18,968 nucleotides of DNA from DATHBP01 sp035296085 (GCA_035296085.1 DATHBP010000011.1:1-18968); one strand, 5' to 3'; shown: positions 7,300 through 14,302, counted from the stretch's first letter. Translations and numbers: made by a program. The notes: generated from the letters alone by a model not told the origin.

Positions 7300-8024
7300 G
7301 GGCGGGGCCGGGCGTTGCGGGCCACCCGAGCGGCAAAGACCCCGGCGCCGAACCCGTTGTCGATGTTGACGACGGCGACGCCCGGAGCGCACGAGTTCAG
7401 CATCGCGAGCAGCGCGGCGACTCCTCCCAGCGAAGCGCCGTAGCCCACGCTGGTGGGGACCGCCACGAGCGGTACCCCGGTCAGCCCGCCGACGACGCTG
7501 GGCAGCGCGCCCTCCATGCCAGCCACGACGACCAGGCAGTCCGCCGCCTCGATCTGGTCCTGCACCTGGAGCACGCGGTGCAGCCCAGCCACTCCGACGT
7601 CGGGGATGTGGCTGACGCCGGCGCCGAAGACGCGGGCCGTCACGGCGGCCTCCACCGCAACCGGCGCGTCGGACGTGCCGGCCGACACCACGACGACACG
7701 GCCGCGCTCGGGCGGCAGCGGGCCGAGCGTGCAGACGCGGGCCTCGGGATCGAGGCGCGCGCCGGGCAGCTCAGCGGCCAGCACGGTCGCGGCCTCGTCG
7801 CTCAGCCGGGTCGCGAGCACGGGGTGATCCGGGTGGGCCTCGACGAGCGCGGACAGCAGCTCGACCAGCTGCGCCGGTGTCTTGCCGGCGCCGTAGACGA
7901 CCTCGGGGTCGCCCGTACGCCGCACCCGGTCGGTGTCCAGCCGGGCGTACCCCAGGTCGAGTACGCCCGAACCGGCCGGTGCCGGTGAACCCGGGCTCGG
8001 CTCTTCGCCCGGGGTGCCCGTCAT
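7296..8024 (-). CDS. larB: LarB, pyridinium-3,5-biscarboxylic acid mononucleotide synthase
   Basis: A 242-residue LarB protein, catalysing the first step of nickel-pincer cofactor synthesis: carboxylation and hydrolysis of nicotinic acid adenine dinucleotide. The C-terminal half is PurE-like: VVVVSAGTSDAPVAVEA, then HIPDVGVAGLHRVL, then VVVAGMEGALPSVVGGL. NSCAPGVAVVNIDNGFGAG follows; its Cys (about residue 212) corresponds to the conserved LarB cysteine implicated in catalysis. The N-terminal segment DLGYARLDTDRVRRTGDPEVV is also typical. An in-frame ATG four codons upstream (8036) is inside the -10 hexamer TATGTT, so ATG 8024, 7 nt after that hexamer, is preferred. larC overlaps its end by four bases. 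LarE, which supplies sulfur, and LarA are not in the window. Confidence 0.9.
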   Translation of the reverse strand: MTGTPGEEPSPGSPAPAGSGVLDLGYARLDTDRVRRTGDPEVVYGAGKTPAQLVELLSALVEAHPDHPVLATRLSDEAATVLAAELPGARLDPEARVCTLGPLPPERGRVVVVSAGTSDAPVAVEAAVTARVFGAGVSHIPDVGVAGLHRVLQVQDQIEAADCLVVVAGMEGALPSVVGGLTGVPLVAVPTSVGYGASLGGVAALLAMLNSCAPGVAVVNIDNGFGAGVFAARVARNARPRP

Positions 8025-8031
8025 GGCGGCG

Positions 8032-8037
8032 AACATA
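8032..8037 (-). promoter_or_regulatory. Leaderless -10 element of larB
   Basis: TATGTT on the minus strand, 7 nt before ATG 8024. It decides between two in-frame ATG codons, because the upstream one is part of the hexamer. It is divergent from the DUF4446 promoter about 50 bp away. Confidence 0.5.
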
Positions 8038-8084
8038 GCGCGCCGCTGCCGTGCTGCGGACCGGTCGCGGAGACCTGCGCTGGC

Positions 8085-8090
8085 TACGCT
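8085..8090 (+). promoter_or_regulatory. Leaderless -10 element of the DUF4446 gene
   Basis: TACGCT with a 6-nt spacer to GTG 8097. There is no purine-rich Shine-Dalgarno before the GTG. The same hexamer precedes serS at the equivalent distance. Confidence 0.5.
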
Positions 8091-8096
8091 GCCCCG

Positions 8097-8570
8097 GTGC
8101 CGCTCGACCCGACGACGTCTGACTGGCTGACCGTCGGGTCGGCGGCGACGTCGCTTCTAGCGCTGATGGTGGCGCTGCTCGCGCTGCGTCGCGCGCGCCG
8201 GTCCGCCGGGCGTACACCGGCACCTCCGCGGCGGCGGCCATCGGTCGTCGCTCGAACGCCGCCGCGCGCGGCACCGGCGGGCAGTGCAGACATCCGCGAC
8301 GAGGTTGCCGCGCTCCGCGGCGAGGTCGCGGATGCGCTGCGCCATCTCGCGGTCGTCCGCTATGACGCGTTCGGCGACATGGGCGGCCAGCTGTCCTGGT
8401 CGCTCGCGCTGCTGGACGACGCCGGCAACGGCACCGTGCTCACCTCCATCCACGGCCGCAGTGACTCCCGCACGTACGCCAAGAGCATCCGCGGCTGGTC
8501 GTGCGAGCAACAGCTCTCGGCGGAGGAGGTCGAGGCGATCGACTTCGCCCGCACCGACCGGCTCCGCTAG
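8097..8570 (+). CDS. DUF4446 family membrane-anchored protein
   Basis: A 157-residue protein whose function is unknown. Residues about 9-30 form one hydrophobic helix (TVGSAATSLLALMVALLALR). A basic and proline-rich linker to about residue 62 follows. The C-terminal part contains a predicted helical stretch (IRDEVAALRGEVADALRHLAV) and then the conserved DUF4446 block YDAFGDMGGQLSWSLALLDD with NGTVLTSIHGRSDSRTYAKS and the final LSAEEVEAI. This matches the domain family by its F-x-D-x-G-G-x-x-S-[WF]-x-x-x-L-L-D pattern. The topology suggests a single N-terminal anchor with the domain in the cytoplasm. The GTG start is set by the leaderless hexamer 6 nt upstream. It is transcribed away from larB and converges on the PAP2/lipid kinase gene, with hairpins between. 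Confidence 0.82.
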   Translation: MPLDPTTSDWLTVGSAATSLLALMVALLALRRARRSAGRTPAPPRRRPSVVARTPPRAAPAGSADIRDEVAALRGEVADALRHLAVVRYDAFGDMGGQLSWSLALLDDAGNGTVLTSIHGRSDSRTYAKSIRGWSCEQQLSAEEVEAIDFARTDRLR

Positions 8571-8573
8571 CGG

Positions 8574-8643
8574 CGGTCGGCGGGCTCTCAGCCGACCGAC
8601 GATGAGACGTCGGGGTCGCTCGGGCAACCCGCAGCTCTCATCG
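8574..8643. terminator. Two inverted repeats between convergent genes (likely bidirectional terminator)
   Basis: A perfect 8-bp stem CGGTCGGC/GCCGACCG (8574-8581 and 8591-8598, 9-nt loop) starts three bases after the DUF4446 stop. A second perfect 8-bp repeat CGATGAGA/TCTCATCG (8600-8607 and 8636-8643) encloses a small CGGG/CCCG hairpin and lies just beyond the end of the minus-strand PAP2/lipid kinase gene. No U-tract follows, as is common for actinobacterial terminators. Confidence 0.5.
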
Positions 8644-8666
8644 TTTGGTGCGCGACGGCACGACGG

Positions 8667-10256
8667 TCAGCGGGGGACGCGGACGAGTAGGACGCCGGGC
8701 TCCACCTCGGCACGCAACTCGCGGCCAGCCGCCATGATGTCGCCGTCGAGCTGGCGGGGCGTGACCTGCGCGGCTTCGATCACGACCCGCTGCCCGGTCA
8801 TCCGGCCCAGCCGCGAGTCGGTGTGCGTCCGGCGCAGCAGGACGCGCCACACCAGCCCCAGCCAGCCCAGGCTGCGGCTCGGCGCGATGACCACGACGTC
8901 GAGCCGGCCGTCGTCGATCGCGGCCTCCGGCAGCAGCGGGATGCCCGCCTGCAAAGTGCCGACGTTGCCGATCACGACCGTCCGCGCCCGGAACCGCTGC
9001 GGTGCCTCGTCGTCGACGCTGATCTCCACGCGCACGGCGGGGTAGCGCACGTGGCGCAAGGCGCTGAACACGTACGCCGGCCAGCCGACCCGGGCTTTGA
9101 CGGCCTCCGGGGCCCCGGCCATGATCGCGGCGTCGAGCCCCAGACCGGCCATGACCACGAACCGGCTCTCCGGGAGGTCGTCGCCCTCGACGCGTACGAC
9201 GTCGACGGGCCGGTTGACCCCGTTGAGCACGACGTCGAGGGCCGCGTCGATGCCCATGGGCAGGCCCAGGTTGCGTGCCAGCAGATTGCCGGTTCCGGTG
9301 GGGATGATCCCCACCGCGGTGCCGCTGCCCGCGAGCTCGCCGCAGACGATGCGCACGGTGCCGTCACCGCCGGCTACGGCGACGACGTCCGCTCCTCCGG
9401 CGAGCGCATCGGCCGCGAGCCTGGCACCGGCATCCTCCCGGGTGGTCTCGAACCAGACCGGCGGCCCCCAGCGGGCGGCCGCCGCGGCGGTGTCCACCCG
9501 GTCCCTGAAGCCGTCCGCGTCCTCGACCTTCGAGGGGTTGAGGATCACGCCGAGCACCTGCTGAGGCTCGTCCTCGGTGCTCGTACGCGGTGCTGGGCGA
9601 CGCCGCACATCGGCGCCGACGCCGCCCACAAGCGCTGCCGCAGTGACGGTGACGAACGAGCCGAGCAGCAGTCCCCCGACCACGTCGGAGAGGTAGTGCA
9701 CGGTGAGCAGCACCCGGTCGAGCGCCATGACGACCGCCAGCCCCGACCACAGGGCAACCAGCAGCTGCCGCAGCGCGCGCCGCTCGACCAGCACGAGCGT
9801 GAGCACCACGAGCGCGCTGGCCGCCATGCCGGCTCCGACGGCATGGCCGGACGGGAAGGAGTAGCCGCCGACGGTGGCGATCGGCGCTTCGAACGACGGC
9901 CGGGCGCGGTCGAAGGAGTTCTTCGCCGTCCAGACGGCGAGCAGCGACCCCAGCACCGCGACGATCAGCCACAGCGCGGTACGACGCGCGCCGCGTACGA
10001 GCAACACGATGGCGGCGACCGCTAGCAGGATCCGCAACACCGACGGGTGGAGCACTGTGGCAACGAACTGGAGCGCGTCGACGACGCCGCCTCGTCCGTG
10101 CACGGCGTCGTACGACTCTTGGGTGACGGCAGAGTCCAGCGTTCGCAACGGGTGCCACCGCGCAGCCACCAGCGCGGCGAGCACCGCGAACAGCACGCCG
10201 AGGGTCACGGGCAACCCGAACGGGCGGTGGCGGCGGGGAGCGCGGTGCTTGCTCAT
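8667..10256 (-). CDS. PAP2 phosphatase-diacylglycerol kinase family fusion protein
   Basis: A 529-residue two-domain lipid enzyme. Residues 1-215 are a membrane PAP2 phosphatase with several hydrophobic segments and the three motifs: K112-x6-RP120 (KNSFDRARP), PSGH at 135-138, and R181...H187-x3-D191. Motif 3 normally begins S-R and here reads D-R. Residues about 235-529 are a diacylglycerol/sphingosine kinase-like catalytic domain. Its ILNPSK strand, the nucleotide loop GGDGT at 296-300 and PTGTGNLLARNLGLP (319-333) are intact, and it ends with DGDIMAAGRELRAEVEPGV. One activity phosphorylates and the other dephosphorylates lipid phosphates, possibly in phosphatidic acid, prenyl phosphate or glycolipid turnover; the substrate is inferred only. 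ATG 10256 begins at the natural short basic N-terminus. The frame is open upstream but that sequence opposes serS. An 18-codon reading frame overlaps this start. Confidence 0.85.
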   Translation of the reverse strand: MSKHRAPRRHRPFGLPVTLGVLFAVLAALVAARWHPLRTLDSAVTQESYDAVHGRGGVVDALQFVATVLHPSVLRILLAVAAIVLLVRGARRTALWLIVAVLGSLLAVWTAKNSFDRARPSFEAPIATVGGYSFPSGHAVGAGMAASALVVLTLVLVERRALRQLLVALWSGLAVVMALDRVLLTVHYLSDVVGGLLLGSFVTVTAAALVGGVGADVRRRPAPRTSTEDEPQQVLGVILNPSKVEDADGFRDRVDTAAAAARWGPPVWFETTREDAGARLAADALAGGADVVAVAGGDGTVRIVCGELAGSGTAVGIIPTGTGNLLARNLGLPMGIDAALDVVLNGVNRPVDVVRVEGDDLPESRFVVMAGLGLDAAIMAGAPEAVKARVGWPAYVFSALRHVRYPAVRVEISVDDEAPQRFRARTVVIGNVGTLQAGIPLLPEAAIDDGRLDVVVIAPSRSLGWLGLVWRVLLRRTHTDSRLGRMTGQRVVIEAAQVTPRQLDGDIMAAGRELRAEVEPGVLLVRVPR

Positions 10257-10309
10257 GGCGCAGCCCAACGCCTGTGCGCAGCGGGTGGAGGTCGGGTTCC
10301 CGTGGTCAT
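10253..10309 (-). CDS. Possible 18-codon upstream leader ORF
   Basis: ATG at 10309 opens an 18-codon frame (MTTGTRPPPAAHRRWAAP) whose TGA overlaps the start of the PAP2/lipid kinase gene as ATGA. Both ATG codons are preceded by the same CTGCGCC. The overlap would allow translational coupling, but no strong ribosome site or TANNNT hexamer supports the ATG, and 18 codons can arise by chance. Low confidence. Confidence 0.18.
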   Translation of the reverse strand: MTTGTRPPPAAHRRWAAP

Positions 10310-10361
10310 GGCGCAGTGATCGTCCCGCATAATCCATGTCCGCGGAGTCCCCCGGGCTCGC

Positions 10362-10367
10362 TACGCT
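10362..10367 (+). promoter_or_regulatory. Leaderless -10 element of serS
   Basis: TACGCT with a 7-nt spacer to GTG 10375. It sits inside the frame that extends upstream of serS, which supports the GTG rather than the earlier in-frame ATG at 10336. Confidence 0.55.
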
Positions 10368-10374
10368 CAGGCGG

Positions 10375-11649
10375 GTGATCGACCTTCGCGTACTGCGGGA
10401 GCAGCCGGAGCGCGTGAAGGCCGCCCAGCGCCGTCGCGGCGAGCCGCCTGATCTCGTCGATGCGCTGCTGGCCGCCGACGTAGCCCGCCGGTCCGCGATC
10501 GCCGAATACGAACGTCTCCGGGCGGAGCAGAAGACGCTCGGCAAGCAGATCCCGACCGCGACCGGCGCGGAGAAGCAGGCGTTGCTCGACAAGACCCGCG
10601 CGCTGTCGATGCAGGTCAAGGCCGCTGAGACCCGCCAGCAGCAGGAGGGGGAGCGGTTCTCCGAGCTGGAGCTCGCGCTGCCCAACCTTGCCGACGAGGA
10701 GGCTCCGGCCGGAGGGGAGGACGACTACGCCGTCCTCGAGCACGTCGGCACTCCACGTGACTTCGCGGCCGAGGGCTTCGAGCCGCGCGACCACGTGGAG
10801 CTCGGACGCCTGCTCGGCGCCATCGACATCGAGCGCGGAGCCAAGGTCAGCGGCGCCCGGTTCTACTACCTCACCGGGGTCGGTGCCCTGCTCGAGCTCG
10901 CGCTCGTACAGATGGCGATGGCGCAGGCGGTCGCGTGCGGCTTCACCCCGATGATCCCGCCGGCCCTGGTGAAGCCTCGCGCCATGGAGGGCACCGGCTT
11001 CCTCGGCCAGGCCGCGGCGGACGTCTACCGGCTCGCGGACGACGACCTCTACCTCGTCGGCACCTCTGAGGTGCCGCTCGCGGCCTACCACAGCGACGAG
11101 ATCCTCGAGCGCGCGTCGCTGCCGTTGCGCTACGCGGGGTTCAGCCCGTGCTACCGGCGGGAGGCGGGGTCGTACGGCAAGGACACCCGCGGCATCATCC
11201 GCGTGCACTGGTTCGACAAGGTGGAGATGTTCTCCTACGTGGCCCGTGACGAGGCCGCCGCCGAGCACCTGCGCCTGCTCGCTTGGGAGAAGCAGTTCAT
11301 CGACGCGCTCGAGCTGCCCTACCGGGTCATCGACGTCGCGGCCGGCGACTTGGGGCTTGCCGCGGCGCGCAAGTACGACTGCGAGGCCTGGATTCCTACC
11401 CAGGGCCGCTATCGCGAGGTGACGTCCACCTCCAACTGCACCGACTTCCAGGCCCGCCGGCTCGACATCCGGGTGCGCACGGACGACGGTGTGGAGCCGG
11501 TGGCCACGTTGAACGGGACGCTGTGTTCCGTGGCGCGCCCCATCGTCGCGCTGCTGGAGAACCACCAGCAGCCCGACGGTTCCGTACGCGTGCCGGCTGC
11601 GTTGCAGCCGCACCTCGGCGGGCGTACGACTCTTGAGCCGCTGGCTTGA
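10375..11649 (+). CDS. serS: Seryl-tRNA synthetase
   Basis: A 424-residue class II aminoacyl-tRNA synthetase that charges serine onto tRNA-Ser. The N-terminus (V/M)IDLRVLREQPERVKAAQ is the standard SerRS opening. It leads into the charged coiled-coil arm (about residues 25-100, ERLRAEQKTLGKQI and so on) that holds the long variable arm of tRNA-Ser. The catalytic core includes TSEVPLAAYHSDE, motif 2 (FSPCYRREAGSYGKDTRG, then RVHWFDKVEMF), the serine-pocket stretch EVTSTSNCTDFQARRL, and motif 3 (TLNGTLCSVARPIVALLENHQ). Length is normal. An in-frame ATG at 10336 would add 13 atypical residues; GTG 10375 matches the family and lies 7 nt after TACGCT. Two tRNA-Ser genes, TGA and GCT, lie 5.8-6.6 kb downstream. 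The stop overlaps the TTG start of the next gene. Confidence 0.95.
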   Translation: MIDLRVLREQPERVKAAQRRRGEPPDLVDALLAADVARRSAIAEYERLRAEQKTLGKQIPTATGAEKQALLDKTRALSMQVKAAETRQQQEGERFSELELALPNLADEEAPAGGEDDYAVLEHVGTPRDFAAEGFEPRDHVELGRLLGAIDIERGAKVSGARFYYLTGVGALLELALVQMAMAQAVACGFTPMIPPALVKPRAMEGTGFLGQAAADVYRLADDDLYLVGTSEVPLAAYHSDEILERASLPLRYAGFSPCYRREAGSYGKDTRGIIRVHWFDKVEMFSYVARDEAAAEHLRLLAWEKQFIDALELPYRVIDVAAGDLGLAAARKYDCEAWIPTQGRYREVTSTSNCTDFQARRLDIRVRTDDGVEPVATLNGTLCSVARPIVALLENHQQPDGSVRVPAALQPHLGGRTTLEPLA

Positions 11650-12470
11650 ACCTCTCCGCCGATGACGGCCGCAGTGGTCGTCGCGACGGCTGGCGCCCCG
11701 CACTTGTCGCGTTGGACATCGACGGAACGCTGCTCGGCTGGGAGGAACCGATCTCGCCGGCGGTGCTCGACGCCGTCCGCCACACGGCGGGGTCGGGAGT
11801 GCCGGTCGTCATCGCCACCGGGCGAGCCGTCTTCGGCACCGAGCCTGTGCTCGAGGAGCTGGCCCTGCCCGACGGGGTGGCCGTGTGCAGCAACGGCGCA
11901 GTGACCGTCTCCCACATGCCGGTCGAGGTGACCTCCGCGCTGACGTTCGATGCCCGGCCGGCGGTGTCGGCGCTGCTGACGGCCGTGCCGAGCGCTCTGG
12001 TCGCGGTCGAGGTCGTCGGCAAGGGCTACCGCGTCAGCCGGCACTTCCCCGAAGGCGAGATCAGCGGCGACATCTCGGTCGAGCCGGTCGAGTCGCTCGT
12101 CGCAGAGCCGGTCACTCGAGTGGTGATCCGTGACCCCGACGCGTCTGCGGAGCAGTTCGCCGAGCTTGCCGAGGGCTTGGGCCTGCACGGCATCAACTAC
12201 TTCGTAGGCCACACCGCCTGGCTCGACCTTGCGCCGGTCGGGGTGTCCAAGGCGTCCGCGCTCGCCGACATCGCTCGCGACCTCGGCGTGGACGCCGCCG
12301 ACGTACTCGCCATCGGCGACGGCCACAACGACCTGGAGATGCTCACCTGGGCTGGGCGTGGCGTGGCCATGGGGGATGCGCCGCTGTCCGTACAGGAGGT
12401 CGCCGACGACGTCACCGAGACCCTGGACCGTGACGGGGTCGCGCTCGAGCTGAGCCGCTGGTTCGGCTGA
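11646..12470 (+). CDS. Cof-type HAD-superfamily phosphatase
   Basis: A 274-residue HAD hydrolase of the Cof (subclass IIB) type, Mg-dependent phosphatases acting on sugar phosphates, nucleotides or cofactor phosphates. Motif I is LDIDGTLL (D24 nucleophile, D26 acid/base). Motif II is IATGR near residue 58. A cap domain spans about residues 90-185. The motif III lysine is in GVSKASAL near 200, and motif IV is GDGHNDLEML at about 223-232 with AMGDAP following. The start is a TTG sharing TTGA with the serS stop; I found no better in-frame start before motif I. The overlap indicates co-transcription and coupled translation with serS, an arrangement I recall from other actinobacteria. The physiological substrate is unknown. 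The gene ends before a structured convergent intergenic region. Confidence 0.85.
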   Translation: MNLSADDGRSGRRDGWRPALVALDIDGTLLGWEEPISPAVLDAVRHTAGSGVPVVIATGRAVFGTEPVLEELALPDGVAVCSNGAVTVSHMPVEVTSALTFDARPAVSALLTAVPSALVAVEVVGKGYRVSRHFPEGEISGDISVEPVESLVAEPVTRVVIRDPDASAEQFAELAEGLGLHGINYFVGHTAWLDLAPVGVSKASALADIARDLGVDAADVLAIGDGHNDLEMLTWAGRGVAMGDAPLSVQEVADDVTETLDRDGVALELSRWFG

Positions 12471-12503
12471 CCCGTGGGTTCGTGCGCGCCCGCCGTGGGG
12501 TGC

Positions 12504-12552
12504 AACTACCCGGTTGTGTGGGTAGTTCCCCGCTTAGCGGGGCGGATCCGCC
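12504..12552. terminator. Cluster of three inverted repeats between convergent genes
   Basis: Back-to-back structures lie after the HAD gene: AACTACCC/GGGTAGTT (12504-12511 and 12520-12527, 8-nt loop), CCCCGC-TTA-GCGGGG (12528-12542), and the 12-bp palindrome GGCGGATCCGCC (12541-12552). All are perfect. The position between convergent HAD and bpa genes fits a bidirectional terminator. No T-run follows. Confidence 0.5.
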
Positions 12553-12584
12553 TCGCGATGTGGGCAACTGCCGCGCGAGGTGGG

Positions 12585-12632
12585 GGCCGCCGAGCCGCTG
12601 GGCCGCCGAGCCGCGGGGCCGCCGTGCCGCTG
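12585..12632. repeat. Three tandem 16-bp GC-rich repeats
   Basis: Three head-to-tail copies of about GGCCGCCGAGCCGCTG are at 12585-12600, 12601-12616 and 12617-12632, differing by one or two bases, followed by a degenerate GGGCCGCTGGGCC. They lie just downstream of the bpa stop and outside coding sequence. A frame is open across them, but a 16-bp period shifts frame at each unit, so it is not a conserved peptide repeat. Confidence 0.6.
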
Positions 12633-12658
12633 GGCCCAATGGGCCGCTGGGCCTGCCG

Positions 12659-13201
12659 CTAGAGGTACATCCCGCCGCCCTGCGGCGAACCGGGGGGCAC
12701 CGGCTGGCCGTCCGGCCCGGTCTGTCCGGCCGACATGCCGCCTGGCAACGCCCGGCGCATCTGCTCGAGCTGGGCCCGGGCTGCCATCTGCTGGGCGTAG
12801 ATGACGGTCTGGATCCCGTGGAACAACCCCTCGAGCCACCCGACGAGCTGTGCCTGCGCGATGCGCAGCTCAGCCTCGGACGGCGTCTCGTCGCTGAACG
12901 GCAGGCTGAGCCGCTCCAGCTCCTCGACGAGCTCGGGGGCCAGCCCCTGCTCGAGCTCCTTGATGGACGCGGAGTGAATCTCGCGTAGGCGCTGACGGCT
13001 CGCCTCGTCCAGCGGGGCAGCTTTCACTTCCTCGAGCAGCTGGCGGATCATGCTGCCGATCCGCATCACCTTCGCCGGTTGCTCGACGAGGTCGGTGATC
13101 GAGCCTCCACCGGCCGGCTCTTCGTGCTGAGGTTCGGAGGCAGCAGCTGGTGCGCCGTCAGGCGGCACGATCACAACGTGCGGGTCTGTCGGCTCGGTCA
13201 T
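12659..13201 (-). CDS. bpa: Bacterial proteasome activator Bpa/PafE
   Basis: A 180-residue homologue of mycobacterial Bpa/PafE (Rv3780), an ATP-independent ring-shaped activator that opens the 20S proteasome to unfolded substrates. The core is nearly diagnostic: VMRIGSMIRQLLEEVKAAPL, then IHSASIKELEQGLAPELVEE and LERLSLPFSDETPSEAELR. AQAQLVGWLEGLFHGIQTVI follows, and then AQQMAARAQLEQMRRALP. These form the four-helix bundle. The C-terminus is a Gly-rich tail ending Met-Tyr-Leu, a hydrophobic-Tyr-X (HbYX) motif that docks into the proteasome alpha ring. The N-terminal 40 residues look disordered. ATG 13201 lies 7 nt after TAGGCT, so the mRNA is probably leaderless. The protein implies prcA/prcB elsewhere in the genome. 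The gene stands alone between terminator-like elements. Confidence 0.93.
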   Translation of the reverse strand: MTEPTDPHVVIVPPDGAPAAASEPQHEEPAGGGSITDLVEQPAKVMRIGSMIRQLLEEVKAAPLDEASRQRLREIHSASIKELEQGLAPELVEELERLSLPFSDETPSEAELRIAQAQLVGWLEGLFHGIQTVIYAQQMAARAQLEQMRRALPGGMSAGQTGPDGQPVPPGSPQGGGMYL

Positions 13202-13208
13202 GGTCGCC

Positions 13209-13214
13209 AGCCTA
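13209..13214 (-). promoter_or_regulatory. Leaderless -10 element of bpa
   Basis: TAGGCT on the minus strand, 7 nt before ATG 13201, with no Shine-Dalgarno in the spacer. The 48-bp palindrome lies about 35 bp further upstream. Confidence 0.52.
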
Positions 13215-13248
13215 TGCCGCGCGTCTCAAGCGCGCCGAGTACGACCGC

Positions 13249-13296
13249 AGTTGTCAGGTCTCTGACGGCGTATACGCCGTCGAGACCCTGACAACT
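13249..13296. repeat. 48-bp dispersed palindrome, copy 1
   Basis: Two 24-base arms meet at a TATA centre. The outer ten bases are AGTTGTCAGG/CCTGACAACT, and the inner 18 bases around GGCGTATACGCC are a perfect palindrome. Only a one-base slip on each side separates the two stems. It starts 10 bp beyond the stop of the minus-strand quinone oxidoreductase gene and lies upstream of bpa. A second copy at 18264-18311 matches 39 of 48 bases. It could be a terminator for the oxidoreductase, a REP-like element or a protein-binding site. Confidence 0.85.
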
Positions 13297-13306
13297 CGGA
13301 AAACGG

Positions 13307-14296
13307 TCAGTCCTCAGGTACGGCTCGCAGCAGCACCTTCCCGATCGACTCGCCCTCCTCGAGCATCCGGTGCGCCTCGGCGGCGTCGGCAAGCGGCACT
13401 ACGGCGTGCACGACTGGCACCACAGTGCCGTCGGCCACCAGCGGCCAGACGTTCTCCCGCACACTCGCGACAATGGCTGCCTTCTCTGCCGCGCTGCGGC
13501 CGCGCAGCGTCGTCGCCAGCACCGCCGCGCGCTTGCGCAGCAGCGCGCCGAGATCGAGCTCGCCATTGGCGCCGCCTTGCAGGCCGATGACGACAAGGCG
13601 ACCGGCGGGTGCCAACGCCTCGACGTTGCGTGACAGGTACTTTGCGCCCATGTTGTCGAGGATCACGTCGGCTCCCCGACCGCCCGACTCGCGCCGTACG
13701 ACCGCCACGAAGTCTTCGTCGGCGTAGGAGATCGCGACGTCCGCTCCGAGCTCTCGGCAGCGGGCGAGCTTCGCGGGCGTACCGGCCGTGCACATGACGG
13801 TCGCTCCGAGCGCATGCGCGAGCTGGATCGCCATCGTGCCGATGCCACCGGCACCGCCGTGGACGAGCAGCACCTCGTCGCGCTGGAGCCCGGCCAGCAT
13901 GAAGACGTTGGACCACACCGTGCAGGCGACCTCCGGCAACGCGGCCGCGGTGACCAGGTCCACGCCGGCCGGCACCGGCAACAGCTGACCGGCAGGTACG
14001 GCGACCCGCTCGGCATAGCCGCCCCCGTCGAGCAGCGCGCACACCTCCTCGCCCACCGACCACCCGCTCACCTGCGCCCCCACCTCGGCGACGACGCCGG
14101 AGCACTCCAGCCCGAGTAGCTGCGCAGCACCGGCCGGAGGTGGGTAGCGACCTTGTCGTTGCAGCAGGTCTGCCCGGTTGACGCCCGCCGCCGCCACCTC
14201 GATGACCACCTGCCCAGCGGCCGGCGTCGGGTCGCTGGCGTCCGCGATGGTCATGACGTCTCGGCCGCCCGGTTGCCGGCACACGACCGCACGCAT
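13307..14296 (-). CDS. Zinc-independent NAD(P)H quinone oxidoreductase, PIG3 family
   Basis: A 329-residue medium-chain dehydrogenase/reductase. It probably reduces quinones or other electrophiles with NADPH. The segment NRADLLQRQGRYPPPAGA (40-57) is typical of the PIG3/quinone oxidoreductase branch. The catalytic-domain strand LGLECSGVVAEVG follows, then the Rossmann cofactor loop VHGGAGGIGTMAIQLA (145-160). Zinc-binding cysteines of alcohol dehydrogenases are absent. DVILDNMGAKYL and GRLVVIGLQGG complete the nucleotide-binding half, and the C-terminus HRMLEEGESIGKVLL is standard. ATG 14296 begins at the family N-terminus (MRAVVCRQPGG) and lies 6 nt after TACGCT; the longer open frame upstream is not supported. 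It is divergent from the ADP-ribosylglycohydrolase gene 53 bp away. The stop is followed by the 48-bp palindrome. Natural substrate is not deducible. Confidence 0.88.
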   Translation of the reverse strand: MRAVVCRQPGGRDVMTIADASDPTPAAGQVVIEVAAAGVNRADLLQRQGRYPPPAGAAQLLGLECSGVVAEVGAQVSGWSVGEEVCALLDGGGYAERVAVPAGQLLPVPAGVDLVTAAALPEVACTVWSNVFMLAGLQRDEVLLVHGGAGGIGTMAIQLAHALGATVMCTAGTPAKLARCRELGADVAISYADEDFVAVVRRESGGRGADVILDNMGAKYLSRNVEALAPAGRLVVIGLQGGANGELDLGALLRKRAAVLATTLRGRSAAEKAAIVASVRENVWPLVADGTVVPVVHAVVPLADAAEAHRMLEEGESIGKVLLRAVPED

Positions 14297-14302
14297 GCAG
14301 GC

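Noticed and set aside
10336..10374. In-frame ATG upstream of serS as the start
   Set aside because: It would add 13 residues not typical of SerRS and would place the TACGCT hexamer inside the gene; GTG 10375 matches the family N-terminus.
10321..10374. T-box or riboswitch before serS
   Set aside because: The leader is at most a few tens of bases and seems absent if the mRNA is leaderless; no T-box sequence or specifier hairpin is visible.
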